A stretch of 64,000 bases of DNA from Pedobacter sp. WC2423 (lineage in GTDB: Bacteria; Bacteroidota; Bacteroidia; Sphingobacteriales; Sphingobacteriaceae), in NCBI RefSeq assembly GCF_040822065.1, contig NZ_CP162005.1:2356001-2420000 (forward strand). The letters are read 5' to 3'. The notes under the pieces are model-generated. The model was given only the letters and a program-made list of their open reading frames with translations. It was not told the origin of the DNA and searched no databases. Numbering within the stretch: the first letter of the stretch is position 1; each line of letters begins with the position of its first letter. Shown here piece by piece: positions 28,397 to 37,134 of the stretch. Both the position numbers and the translations under genes were made by a program.

Positions 28397-30082
28397 ATGA
28401 ACAACAACTTAGTCACTACAGATTATGTAGTTTTTATCATCTACTTTTTAGTCGTTTCCGGCTATGGGTATTACATTTACCGCAAGCGTGAAAAGAATGA
28501 GCATGATGCAAAAGCATTTTTTCTGGCTGAAGGAACATTAACCTGGTGGGCCATCGGTGCTTCCCTGATTGCCTCAAACATTTCTGCCGAACAATTTATT
28601 GGCATGAGTGGGGAAGGTTTCTTTCTTGGAATAGCTGTTGCGGCCTACGAATGGATCGCAGCCATCGCACTGATTATAGTTGCCGTCTGGTTCATTCCAG
28701 TCTACCTCAAGAATAAGATTTATACCATGCCACAGTTTCTGAAGACCAGGTACAATGAATCTGTTGCCCTGATCATGGCTGTATTCTGGTTATTCTTATA
28801 CGTATTCGTGAATCTGACTTCTATACTTTACCTGGGCGCGGTAGCCATCAACGGCCTCACAGGCGGAGATTATCTGCATGTGATTATGATCGGGCTCGCT
28901 GTATTTGCACTGATCATTTCCCTGGGAGGTATGAAAGTAGTGGCCTATACTGATGTTATTCAGGTGGCTGTATTGATCTTTGGAGGATTGGTGACCACTT
29001 ACATTGCTTTAACTGTTGTTGGAGAGAAATTCGGTGTTGGCCCTAATGCCATTGCCGGGTTCAATGTTTTGATGGAGCAGGCTCCTGAGCATTTCAAAAT
29101 GATTATCCCGAAACCTACCGCTGCATCTACACAAAATGAGATTAGTAAATACCTGACTTTCCCCGGACTGGCTTCTTATGTTGCGGGTATCTGGATCATT
29201 AACCTGAACTACTGGGGATGCAATCAGTATATTACCCAGCGTGCATTGGGCGCGGACATTAAAACGGCAAGAACAGGTATTCTTTTTGCCGGCATTTTGA
29301 AGCTGATGATGCCACTAATCGTGATGTTGCCAGGTATCGCAGCCTATGTTTTGTACAAAAGCGGACACTTGCCTCAATTAATAGGTGGTAAAGACGGGGC
29401 TTATTCAGCAATACTTACTTTTTTGCCTACCGGTCTTAAAGGGTTATCTGTTGCTGCACTTACCGCAGCTATTGTTGCTTCTCTTGCCGGGAAAGTAAAT
29501 AGTATCTCTACAATCTTCACACTGGATATATATGCAAAGTATTTTAAGAAAGGTACAGAAGAAAAGAACCTGGTTTTGGTGGGCAGAACAACGGTATTCG
29601 TTGGAATGATCCTCGCTATACTCTTTACCTGGAGTGATCTTTTGGGAATTGGGGGTGCAGGTGGTTTTACATTTATCCAGAAATATACAGGTTTTATCAG
29701 CCCGGGTGTGTTTGCGATGTTTATTTTGGGTATGTTCTGGAAAAGAACAACCGGAAGTGCAGCTATTGTTGGTGTGCTGGCAGGATTTCTGTTATCTGTA
29801 TTCTTCAACGAAATGGCACCAAACCTGTTGGGTAATGATACTTTCTTATATACTGCCTATCCAAATGGTAAAGGTGGTTTTGAGATTCCATTCCATATCT
29901 GTATGGGACTTTCCTTTTTCTTTACCATGGCCATTATGATTGTGATCAGTTTGACCGGACCTAAAGTAAATCCTAAAGCTTTCGAACTGGATAAATCCAT
30001 GTTCAAAGTTGAACCTCCTACAATGGTACTGATCGTAGTTACCCTGCTGCTCATTGCTGCATTGTATGTGAAGTTCTGGTAG
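28397..30082 (+). CDS. Sodium:solute symporter (SSS/SGLT family), probable arabinose transporter
   Basis: Inner-membrane sodium-coupled sugar symporter of 561 residues with about 14 transmembrane helices. The first (VVFIIYFLVVSGYGYYIY) is at 10-27. SGLT-type landmarks include WWAIGASLIASNISAEQFIGMSGEGF near 50-75 (TM1 of the LeuT core), GGMKVVAYTDVIQV near 176-189, WIINLNYWGCNQYITQRALGA near 268-288 and AGKVNSISTIFTLDIY near 366-381. It is the last gene of the ara operon and ends 12 bp before a large terminator palindrome. L-arabinose as the substrate is inferred from operon membership; the fold and sodium coupling follow from the family. Confidence 0.9.
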   Translation: MNNNLVTTDYVVFIIYFLVVSGYGYYIYRKREKNEHDAKAFFLAEGTLTWWAIGASLIASNISAEQFIGMSGEGFFLGIAVAAYEWIAAIALIIVAVWFIPVYLKNKIYTMPQFLKTRYNESVALIMAVFWLFLYVFVNLTSILYLGAVAINGLTGGDYLHVIMIGLAVFALIISLGGMKVVAYTDVIQVAVLIFGGLVTTYIALTVVGEKFGVGPNAIAGFNVLMEQAPEHFKMIIPKPTAASTQNEISKYLTFPGLASYVAGIWIINLNYWGCNQYITQRALGADIKTARTGILFAGILKLMMPLIVMLPGIAAYVLYKSGHLPQLIGGKDGAYSAILTFLPTGLKGLSVAALTAAIVASLAGKVNSISTIFTLDIYAKYFKKGTEEKNLVLVGRTTVFVGMILAILFTWSDLLGIGGAGGFTFIQKYTGFISPGVFAMFILGMFWKRTTGSAAIVGVLAGFLLSVFFNEMAPNLLGNDTFLYTAYPNGKGGFEIPFHICMGLSFFFTMAIMIVISLTGPKVNPKAFELDKSMFKVEPPTMVLIVVTLLLIAALYVKFW

Positions 30083-30093
30083 TCTTTCTATAT

Positions 30094-30137
30094 TTAAACT
30101 GATCAAAGGCATTATATAATGCCTTTGATCAGTTTAA
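30094..30137. terminator. Strong bidirectional terminator after the ara operon
   Basis: A perfect 44-nt palindrome whose arms read TTAAACTGATCAAAGGCATT... and its exact complement, giving up to 20 paired bases with a minimal loop. It lies 12 bp after the symporter stop and 17 bp before the convergent HxlR-gene stop, so it can terminate both. Confidence 0.85.
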
Positions 30138-30153
30138 TCAACATCCTGATATT

Positions 30154-30549
30154 TTACCCGTTAACATCAAATTTTTCTCTTGCTGCGTTTATTCCCTGCA
30201 TATTTAATTGCGCCCATTCTGTAAGGTTTTCAATTAATGGCAGCAGGGTCCCCCCCCTTTCTGTAATGCTGTATTCTACCATTGGCGGAACAACCGGATA
30301 TACTTTTCGCTTCACTAAGTCGTCCGTCTCCAATTTCCGTAAAGTCATCGTCAGCATTTTCTGAGAAATATCACCTATACATTTTTGAAGCTCATTAAAA
30401 CGTAACTTTTCTGTACCGCCCAAAATTACAATAACAAGAATTGACCACTTATCGCCAAATCTGTCCAAAACATTTCTGACAGGGCAAAGACTATTATAAT
30501 CAATAGCTTGTACTTTTTTTTTCGATTTATCTATCTGATAATCAACCAT
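30154..30549 (-). CDS. HxlR-family winged-helix transcriptional regulator
   Basis: A 131-residue DNA-binding protein. The HxlR signature is clear: conserved Cys in CPVRNVLDRFGDKWSILVI (about 22-40), the winged-helix core LRFNELQKCIGDISQKMLTMTLRKLE (about 49-74), then DDLVKRKVYPVVPPMVEYSIT and the C-terminal helix with LLPLIENLTEWA. Members usually respond to redox or electrophile stress and often regulate a divergent neighbour. Here the divergent gene, 192 bp away, is the sigma-like gene at 30742. An 18-base stretch of this gene recurs exactly in that gap. The target is not known. Confidence 0.9.
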   Translation of the reverse strand: MVDYQIDKSKKKVQAIDYNSLCPVRNVLDRFGDKWSILVIVILGGTEKLRFNELQKCIGDISQKMLTMTLRKLETDDLVKRKVYPVVPPMVEYSITERGGTLLPLIENLTEWAQLNMQGINAAREKFDVNG

Positions 30550-30741
30550 AGTTTCATTTTGGTAAGTAGGTGAGTTAAAAGTGCCTTCTTGTCTAATTGA
30601 ATGTTAGCATTTACATTTGATTCACAATCATAAACTAATAATATTCCTTTGAGCAAGACATAATTATCAACGTCAAAAAAGTTAAATAGTTGCAATTACA
30701 ATAACAAGAATGTTACAATAATGCAAATTTGAAGTTCGACT

Positions 30742-31281
30742 ATGAAAAACTTAAAGAACCTAATCCAGGGATGTGCCATCAGAGATAGAACAAGTCAGAA
30801 ACTGCTTTACCAAATGTGGTATACGTTTGCGATGGGAATCTGCCTCAGGTATGCTCAAAGTGCTGCTGAAGCTGCCAGAAATATGAATGAAGGATTTTTC
30901 TTTATTTATGATCAAATATCAATGTATGACCATTCAGATTGCTTTGAGGTATGGTTTAAAAAAATACTTATTGGAATTTTTATTGAACAGTCACGCGGTG
31001 GAATTAAAATGGCCACAGCTTTTGATCATGATCTTATCATACCGGCCAGTCATCCTGATCCCAATAACGATTTAAAATATGCTCAGCTCATAATGATTAT
31101 GCAGCAGCTTCCTCAGGAACAAAGAACATTTTTTAATATGTATGCTATAGATGGCTACACCTACAAAGAATTATCCAGCATTTTCAGGATCAAAGAAGCG
31201 CAATCCAAAATGATCATAGGTATAGCCAGACAGAAGCTATATCAAATCGCAAAACAAGGCATGGCCCCGGAAAGATTGTAA
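30742..31281 (+). CDS. ECF-like RNA polymerase sigma factor
   Basis: A 179-residue sigma-70-like protein. Region 2 is recognisable at about 18-60 (QKLLYQMWYTFAMGICLRYAQSAAEAARN...GFFFIYDQI), including the helical core that binds the beta-prime coiled coil. Region 4 is at about 120-170 (LPQEQRTFFNMYAIDGYTYKELSSIFRIKEAQSKMIIGIAR), with the HTH that reads the -35-like element. No FecR-type anti-sigma gene is adjacent, unlike the sigma factor at 37135. The divergent neighbour is an HxlR regulator, and downstream are a decayed adaptor-gene leader and a desaturase. Function as a sigma factor is probable; regulon and signal are unknown. Confidence 0.8.
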   Translation: MKNLKNLIQGCAIRDRTSQKLLYQMWYTFAMGICLRYAQSAAEAARNMNEGFFFIYDQISMYDHSDCFEVWFKKILIGIFIEQSRGGIKMATAFDHDLIIPASHPDPNNDLKYAQLIMIMQQLPQEQRTFFNMYAIDGYTYKELSSIFRIKEAQSKMIIGIARQKLYQIAKQGMAPERL

Positions 31282-31361
31282 CTGCTTCAATTAACACTGA
31301 TGTAAGTTGAGACCTGATTCTGGTCAGTTGAGCTTGCTAAAATAAAATCAGCATCTATTAC

Positions 31362-31465
31362 CTCACATATTTGCAGTAAAGAATTGCAAAATGCGTCGAA
31401 CAGGTAAATATTCAATACGAAATCTTCTTATAGATAAGATATTTCTTTTATTAATTCTTAAATAA
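31362..31465 (+). pseudogene. Decayed 5' end of an RND membrane-fusion-protein gene (or a leader ORF derived from it)
   Basis: The bases 31362-31393 match 56971-57002 at 30 of 32 positions, including the start codon of the efflux adaptor gene at 57000. The similarity continues in frame after a two-codon difference: the ORF from 31391 reads MRRTGKYSIRNLLIDKIFLL and stops at 31463-31465 after 24 codons. The real adaptor begins MNQHSTGKYSKRNLFIGIIL. The rest of the adaptor is absent, and the desaturase ATG follows 4 bp after the stop. It is either a remnant of a duplicated efflux operon or a short translated leader for the desaturase. Confidence 0.7.
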
Positions 31466-31469
31466 TATC

Positions 31470-32507
31470 ATGGCTTTTATACATAGTATACTTGAACCTC
31501 CATCTTATGGCTGGAAAGATCAATCCGGTAACTTTTCAAAACCTTCAAATACAACAATTCTCAGAGAATTTTTTTCCAGGCTAAACATTATAAAAGATAA
31601 AAAGAATTGGCTTTCCCTGATGAGCTGGGTTTTAGTACTTTGTCTGATCCCATTTTTAGGAATTTTCCTCTTTAAATATTTCAGCTGGACTGGTCTGGTC
31701 ATCGCTTTTTTCTACAGTATGGTGCTTATGGGTACGCATGGTACTATATGGCATCATCGTTACTGCACTCACAGTGCATATACTTTTACCAATACCTTCT
31801 GGCGCTTTTTGACGCGCAACCTTACCCTTAGAATCATCCCCGAAGAAATTTATGTGTTATCACATCATGTACATCATGCCTTGTCTGATACGCCTGGTGA
31901 CCCCTATTTTGCTCAGGGTGGATTCCTGTACTGCTTTTTAGCCGATGTTAATCACCAGCCTATTGCACGGAATCTCAGTGAGGATCAATACAATCGCTGC
32001 ATTAGTATGATGAGCCACGTTGGTATTCAACCCAATACCTTTTCTCAATACCAAAAATGGGGTACTATAGCAAATCCATACCGCACACTGCTAGGTGTAA
32101 CATTAAACTGGAGCTTTTGGTTCATCACTTTTTATTTAATAGGCGGTATAACTTTAGCGAGTGCAATTTTTGGCTCGGCATCCATATGGGCAGTTGGCGT
32201 AAGAACCTTCAATTATGAGGGACATGGCAAAGGAAAAGACAAACGCCGTGAGGGGATAGACTACAATTACAAAGACATGTCAATTAACCAGTTATGGCCT
32301 GGATATGTAGCTGGAGAATGGCATAACAACCACCATCTGTATCCTGGCAGTGCACGTTCAGGTTTTCAATCGCATCAGCTTGATCTGGCTTGGTGTTACA
32401 TCAAGTTTATGCATTTTATAGGGGCAGTGAGTACCTATAGAGATTCAAAAAAAGATTTTCTGAAGAGATATAATAATCAGAAAAATACGCATAAAACCAG
32501 TTTGTAA
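31470..32507 (+). CDS. Membrane fatty-acid desaturase (acyl-lipid/acyl-CoA delta-9 type)
   Basis: A 345-residue integral-membrane di-iron desaturase that introduces a double bond into fatty acyl chains, affecting membrane fluidity. The three His clusters are present in order: HGTIWHHRYCTH near 89-100, HHVHH near 131-135, and HNNHHLYP near 285-292. Hydrophobic segments lie at about 47-85 and 208-240. The SCD-like spacing of the His boxes points to the stearoyl-CoA/acyl-lipid group. The stop codon directly abuts the ATG of the next 85-residue gene. A 24-codon leader ORF ends 4 bp upstream. Substrate and regiospecificity cannot be read from sequence. Confidence 0.9.
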   Translation: MAFIHSILEPPSYGWKDQSGNFSKPSNTTILREFFSRLNIIKDKKNWLSLMSWVLVLCLIPFLGIFLFKYFSWTGLVIAFFYSMVLMGTHGTIWHHRYCTHSAYTFTNTFWRFLTRNLTLRIIPEEIYVLSHHVHHALSDTPGDPYFAQGGFLYCFLADVNHQPIARNLSEDQYNRCISMMSHVGIQPNTFSQYQKWGTIANPYRTLLGVTLNWSFWFITFYLIGGITLASAIFGSASIWAVGVRTFNYEGHGKGKDKRREGIDYNYKDMSINQLWPGYVAGEWHNNHHLYPGSARSGFQSHQLDLAWCYIKFMHFIGAVSTYRDSKKDFLKRYNNQKNTHKTSL

Positions 32508-32765
32508 ATGATGAAGCCAGAAGATACGCCTCAATTTATAATCGTACTCTCCACAGTAATCAGATCCAATGCGGATCTGATACAGGTTAAAACCATAATA
32601 GCCAGCTATAAATGTATAAGCCGATGGAGTCACGATTTAGAAGATGTGGACCAGGTACTTCGAATATTAGCTGATGATAACATTAGCGAAGAAGTGATTA
32701 CAGACCTGAAAACATCCGGAATAGCTGCAGCAATAATGGAAGTATTTATTCCCAATTGCAGGTAA
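32508..32765 (+). CDS. Small protein, probably cysteine-poor HMA-like ferredoxin fold
   Basis: 85 residues. The start codon follows the desaturase stop without any gap, so expression is probably coupled. The pattern (beta) FIIVLSTVIRSNADLIQVKTII (helix) ... ISRWSHDLEDVDQVLRILAD ... ISEEVITDLKTSGIAAAIMEVF resembles small heavy-metal-associated domains with a beta-alpha-beta-beta-alpha-beta layout (compare the W-x-x-D-L-x-x-x-D-x-V-L-R motif). The CxxC metal site is absent; only two scattered Cys are present. It therefore probably does not bind copper in the usual way. Function unknown; resemblance is by eye. Confidence 0.6.
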   Translation: MMKPEDTPQFIIVLSTVIRSNADLIQVKTIIASYKCISRWSHDLEDVDQVLRILADDNISEEVITDLKTSGIAAAIMEVFIPNCR

Positions 32766-32769
32766 TAGT

Positions 32770-33909
32770 TTAAATAATTCTCTTTACTCCCGGAATCAGT
32801 AAAACAAATGCTCCAAGCATAAAGCTGCCCAATACGGCTAAAGGAGCTACCAGCAACAGCTTGATCGCAGGATCAAAGGCCCAGTTTCTTACCAAAAGAG
32901 TTAGCGCAACAATCACCAGCGGGTGAAAAATATAAACCGCGAAAGAGCAGCGGGATAATCTGTCAAGCAACGGCGATGAAGTATTCCATGACCGCTTTGC
33001 CCTGCTCAGCAAGGCAGTAAGAATAGAAAGTCCAATCCATTGTTCCCATACAGCGTACAGTAAAGACTGCCAGTGCAACCCGCCAGAATACCAGGCAACC
33101 GGCATATTCAATTTGACCCGGATCATGAAAAATACCGGAAAGAAGAATAAGCATACCCATGCAGACCAAGCAAGACGTTTTCCTGTGCTTTCGGATAAGC
33201 CATCAAACCATTGGTTCCGGTAGGCCAGCAATCCAACTATAAACAAGGCGATATATTGTGGAAAATGCCCCAATTGAAACCCCAATGGCTTAAGTACCCA
33301 TCCACCCGGAAAAAATACCCTGGTCAAAAAACTTATTATCCCTAATAAAACAGCAAAAAGCAGAATAGTCAACGCACCCGGTGCAGGCACCGGCTTTTTG
33401 AAGGTAAAATTAATCAGGCTTCTTCCTATCAGGTAAATTAAGGTAAAAACCAATAAAGCAGCCACAAACCACAGTACTCCAAAATCTATCCAGGTATCAT
33501 ATCCGGATAAATATTGCAGGTAAGTGATATGATGTCCTTTCGCGAAATAATAAACCAGATAACTGATAAAAGGTGATAATACAAAAGAATAGAACAGTAA
33601 CGGAATACCAAGCCTTAGCAAACGGTCGGTCATATACTGACCAGCTCCTTTTTTATCGTAAGATGGGCCTGTAAAGTAGGCTGAAAGCAAAAAGAAAAAA
33701 CCCATAAAGAAAGATTGGTTTATACTTACAAACATTGTCATAGGAACCATTGCACCAACATGAGTTGTTTTCTCTGTATAATACCAACTACCAGAAGACC
33801 CGTAAGCAATAAATGTGTGGTGGAGCACCACAAGAAGCGTTAACAGTAATTTAATATTGTCGATGTAAAATACCTTGTTTGAAGGGTTGAGTGCTTTTGT
33901 TAATGGCAT
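32770..33909 (-). CDS. Acyltransferase-3 family membrane protein
   Basis: A 379-residue integral membrane protein with about ten transmembrane helices, belonging to the acyltransferase-3/OpgC-like family that O-acylates surface glycans or small molecules. It opens with NKVFYIDNIKLLLTLLVVLHHTFIAYG, the typical first helix with the family His pair. It continues with FFMGFFFLLSAYFTG and RLLRLGIPLLFYSFV (catalytic-region Arg). The GTG at 33978 would extend it by 23 residues, but its AGGAGG motif is too close; the ATG at 33907-33909 (MPLTKALNPSNK) is preferred. It converges on the 85-residue gene with a 4-bp gap. Acceptor unknown. Confidence 0.85.
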   Translation of the reverse strand: MPLTKALNPSNKVFYIDNIKLLLTLLVVLHHTFIAYGSSGSWYYTEKTTHVGAMVPMTMFVSINQSFFMGFFFLLSAYFTGPSYDKKGAGQYMTDRLLRLGIPLLFYSFVLSPFISYLVYYFAKGHHITYLQYLSGYDTWIDFGVLWFVAALLVFTLIYLIGRSLINFTFKKPVPAPGALTILLFAVLLGIISFLTRVFFPGGWVLKPLGFQLGHFPQYIALFIVGLLAYRNQWFDGLSESTGKRLAWSAWVCLFFFPVFFMIRVKLNMPVAWYSGGLHWQSLLYAVWEQWIGLSILTALLSRAKRSWNTSSPLLDRLSRCSFAVYIFHPLVIVALTLLVRNWAFDPAIKLLLVAPLAVLGSFMLGAFVLLIPGVKRII

Positions 33910-34028
33910 AATTGCTTTTTGTTTAGGATGGATAGCTTCAGCTGATACTGATGGCAAACCTACTACAACAAAAAACACCCTCCTAAGTACTTGTTACCAA
34001 TAACTAGCCTTTGTGACGAACAACAAAC

Positions 34029-34934
34029 TTAGGTACTGTGCTGCTGCTGAAGCTGTTCATAAAGGCCGTTAAAACTGCTTAACTGTGCCCTTGAAACAGG
34101 CACTTTTGCTTCAGTAAACTTGAAAGCAAGTACGTAACCCTGAGAGTTACCCGACACTTTTTCAATCTGGAGCATGTTTACCAGGTAAGCTCTGTGGCAG
34201 CGAAAGAAGTGAGGATGACTGGAAATTTGTGCATCAAACTGTGTCAGGGAAATTCTTTTAAGTTCGGTATTGAGCTGAGAATTTTTATAACTTGTCAGCT
34301 CAATATAATTGCCTTCCGCTTTAGCAAAAAGCAGTTCGCCTAAATACAAACTAAAATCATCCTGTTTAACTTGTGTTTTGATGAAGACCGGAGATAACAC
34401 AGCTGATTCCCCCGGTTCAATATGCAGTGGAATAAATTGAAGTACAAACGGATCGCCTTTTTTGGATTGAAAATAGAAATTGGCTATTCGCAAAACAAAA
34501 TAAAAAAGGCTGCCTGCTACTAAGCTGTTTCTTATTTCTTCCCATAAATAATACCAGGACCAATTATCAATATGCTGATAAATTAAGTCACGCATTAAAA
34601 AGCCCGCAATACCCGTTAAGAGCAGGACCACTCCGATCTGCACATATTCCTGAAGTAAAGTCCAGCTATTTATTTGTGATCTTTCTCTTAAATAGTTAAG
34701 CGTTCCAAAATAAGTATAAATAATTATTGCCGGAGAAAATGCATGAAGCACACAGATCAGGAAATAGTTTATCTTTTGTTCCGGCGCAGCTACACCAAAG
34801 GGCTTAAACAATAAAAGAAATAACAGAATAATACTAAATATAACAGCCGAAGTTTTAAGCAAATTGCCAGGAAGATAGCGATGCGGATATTCAATATCCT
34901 TCAGTAAATGTTCTCTGTTGATGTAAATTTCCAT
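34029..34934 (-). CDS. Membrane-anchored LytTR-type DNA-binding regulator
   Basis: A 301-residue protein with four transmembrane helices in the first half (for example SAVIFSIILLFLLLFKPFG, YFLICVLHAFSPAIIIYTYFG, GVVLLLTGIAGFLM, LVAGSLFYFVLRIANFY) and a LytTR DNA-binding domain at about 200-295 (LLFAKAEGNYIEL, HPHFFRCHRAYLVNMLQIEKVSGNSQGYVL, VPVSRAQLSSF). There is no receiver domain, so it would sense through the membrane part rather than by phosphorylation. The start chosen is the ATG at 34932-34934 (MEIYINREHLLKD); upstream ATG/TTG codons at 34952 and 34955 are alternatives. Targets unknown; it could act on the acyltransferase gene just downstream. Confidence 0.88.
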   Translation of the reverse strand: MEIYINREHLLKDIEYPHRYLPGNLLKTSAVIFSIILLFLLLFKPFGVAAPEQKINYFLICVLHAFSPAIIIYTYFGTLNYLRERSQINSWTLLQEYVQIGVVLLLTGIAGFLMRDLIYQHIDNWSWYYLWEEIRNSLVAGSLFYFVLRIANFYFQSKKGDPFVLQFIPLHIEPGESAVLSPVFIKTQVKQDDFSLYLGELLFAKAEGNYIELTSYKNSQLNTELKRISLTQFDAQISSHPHFFRCHRAYLVNMLQIEKVSGNSQGYVLAFKFTEAKVPVSRAQLSSFNGLYEQLQQQHST

Positions 34935-35029
34935 ATTTCTCTGCCTGTACATCAAAAATATATTTTTTCCACTTCATTTTTGATGACTCCTGAAGATAGT
35001 TTTTATAAAAGGTACAAATGACGAATTCC

Positions 35030-36796
35030 TTAATGCTTTAAAAGACTTAATTTATCCAGTTTCTCCTTTAGCAGATGCGGAGGAAATGGCTTAAGTACAC
35101 AATCATTAACATACTTATAACCAGGATGATTTTCAATTGCCCCACCTATTGAAGCTGTTACGGCTATGATATGAATTAATGATTTTTTCTCGTCCTGTAA
35201 TTGTCTGATTTTTCTTGAGGCCTCAAATCCATCCATAACCGGCATATTAATATCCATTAAGATTACATCGTAATCTGCCAGCAAAACAGCTTCTAAAGCT
35301 TCCTTTCCATTCCCAACGATTTTCGGGAAGATATTCCATCTATTCAGCATTTTGTTTAGAACCAGAATATTTACAGCATTATCTTCAGCCACTAAAACTT
35401 TTAGCTTAGTCAAATCTGAAAGATGTTTCCCCTGGCTATCATCAGGGACTGAACTGGTCTCATTCAAGACTTCGAAATTCAATTCGAAACTCAAAGTGGT
35501 CCCTTCCCCTTCAGTGCTGAGCAGTTCTAAATTGCTATCATGAAGATGTAGCAATTTATTAGCTATTGTCAAGCCTAAACCAGTGCCATAATGCTGCCGG
35601 TCTGTTGAGCTGTTTTTCTGCAGATAAGGATTAAAAATATCCTTTTGCTGTATGGAAGAGATACCTATACCTGTATCTTTAATTGTAAACAGAATCTTCA
35701 GCTGTTTTTTAGTCAGTGACCTGACTTCGGCCTTTAGTAAAACAGAACCATCTGGCGTAAATTTAATGGCATTGTCAACCAGATTAAAAAAGATTTGAGA
35801 CAGACGATTATGATCTTCAACGATTTCAAGATTATTTATAGAAGTATCGCTGACCATATCAAAAATGATTTTTTTTGCCTCCGCTTGTGGTCTGAAAGCA
35901 GCTTCTATATTTTTAAGTAAAGCATCAAAACGGAAAGGTTGTTTATTAAGTATAATTTTCCCTGAATCAAGTTTGTCAAAATCTAAAATTTCATTAATAA
36001 TAAACATGAGGTTATTCGCTGAAAATAACAAAACCTCGAGGTTCTCTTTTTTGCTATTTTTCACCTCATCCATCAAAAGTATATTAGCCATACCTACAAC
36101 AGCATTTAGTGGAGTCCGCAGCTCATGAGACATTTTAGAAAGGAAGTTAGTCTTGGCAGATGCGATCTCTTCTGCATCTTTTAATAATTTTTTCAAATTA
36201 GCCTTCAGTTTCTGCTCCCTACGGTTAGTTTTTTTGAATGCATTGAAAAAATAATAATGCGTAAACAGCAGTAACAGAAAGTTATAGACCAGCAGGAAAT
36301 TAAAAATGTTAACGTTTAAATTATGATCATTATAGCTAACATTAAAACCTGTGTATGCTGAAAACAATAAAAGGAATATAATCGGAAGAAGATTTGCAAG
36401 GGAATAAACCAATCCCCATCTCGAACCTAATATATAATAACCACAAGATATAATGATTAAAGTATATTGTAAAACAACCAAATTCAGACCCTGATCAAAA
36501 AAAATAATGCTTGACCATATTAAAAAGCTGATACTGATCAAAAAGAAATGCGCAACTGCTTTCCAGTATCCAAAAATAAACAAGAAGGCAAACCCTGCTA
36601 CTAAAACTCCCAGAAACAGGACAGTACGCAAGATAAATTGCTCATGAACTTCATGAAACAGGAAAAGCAGTAAGCATAAGCGCTGAAAAATAAAAGTAAG
36701 CAGTAATATAGTTAAAAGCCTGATTCTTGCTTTATTTAGAATTTTAGGTTCTGTAGCTAAAAGCGCACGATAATTACGAATCACCCGTTTAATCAT
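35030..36796 (-). CDS. Hybrid sensor histidine kinase with C-terminal receiver
   Basis: A 588-residue inner-membrane kinase. About six or seven hydrophobic segments fill residues 22-185, followed by a short coiled coil. HisKA carries H224 in KMSHELRTPLNAV, the HATPase domain has N-, G1- and G2-type boxes (DNAIKFTPDG, DTGIGI, YGTGLGLTIANKL), and a receiver follows with acidic pair ED near 468 and phospho-acceptor D515 in VILMDINMPVMDG. There is no DNA-binding domain, so the signal must pass to another protein, possibly through an Hpt intermediate that is not encoded nearby. It is co-oriented with the LytTR gene 96 bp downstream, which lacks a receiver. Stimulus unknown. Confidence 0.9.
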   Translation of the reverse strand: MIKRVIRNYRALLATEPKILNKARIRLLTILLLTFIFQRLCLLLFLFHEVHEQFILRTVLFLGVLVAGFAFLFIFGYWKAVAHFFLISISFLIWSSIIFFDQGLNLVVLQYTLIIISCGYYILGSRWGLVYSLANLLPIIFLLLFSAYTGFNVSYNDHNLNVNIFNFLLVYNFLLLLFTHYYFFNAFKKTNRREQKLKANLKKLLKDAEEIASAKTNFLSKMSHELRTPLNAVVGMANILLMDEVKNSKKENLEVLLFSANNLMFIINEILDFDKLDSGKIILNKQPFRFDALLKNIEAAFRPQAEAKKIIFDMVSDTSINNLEIVEDHNRLSQIFFNLVDNAIKFTPDGSVLLKAEVRSLTKKQLKILFTIKDTGIGISSIQQKDIFNPYLQKNSSTDRQHYGTGLGLTIANKLLHLHDSNLELLSTEGEGTTLSFELNFEVLNETSSVPDDSQGKHLSDLTKLKVLVAEDNAVNILVLNKMLNRWNIFPKIVGNGKEALEAVLLADYDVILMDINMPVMDGFEASRKIRQLQDEKKSLIHIIAVTASIGGAIENHPGYKYVNDCVLKPFPPHLLKEKLDKLSLLKH

Positions 36797-37134
36797 AAAG
36801 AAAAATGTAAATATTTTTTCATCTAATCAGCACTTGTTATTAAACAAAAAACCATTTAGTGTGCAGAATAACGTTTATTCTTATTTTATTATATTCCTAA
36901 CTTACGGTTTTTTATAATGAATTGGTTTTAATAATCTTTAACATCCGGACCTTTTGAAAGCACAGCTTTTGTATTCAATTTTCAGTATTTGTGCGTATAC
37001 GTAAGATAGATTTTTTTTGAGCCACTCTTACTTTCGGATGAAATCTTCAATGCAATAATCTTTTTCAGCTTTAAATTTCTGAAATCGCCGCGCCTATGCT
37101 GAATTCTCTATAAGTATATTTATATATTTGGTTT
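36797..37134. other. 338-bp divergent intergenic region
   Basis: Between the hybrid kinase (minus) and the sigma gene (plus). It is A/T-rich with no gene. A short inverted repeat AGAATAA-CGT-TTATTCT lies at 36865-36881, and TATATTTG at 37123-37130 is an exact TAnnTTTG box. I see nothing else recognisable. Confidence 0.5.
37123..37130 (+). promoter_or_regulatory. Candidate -7 promoter element of the sigma/FecR operon
   Basis: TATATTTG exactly matches the Bacteroidetes -7 consensus TAnnTTTG. It ends only 4 bp before the sigma-factor ATG, so if used it would give a leaderless or nearly leaderless mRNA. No clear -33 TTTG is seen at the expected distance, which lowers confidence. Confidence 0.35.

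Noticed and set aside
36865..36881. ACGTTTAT resembling an AraR half-site before the sigma/FecR operon
   Set aside because: The matching left arm is missing at the required distance; it is instead part of a short unrelated inverted repeat.
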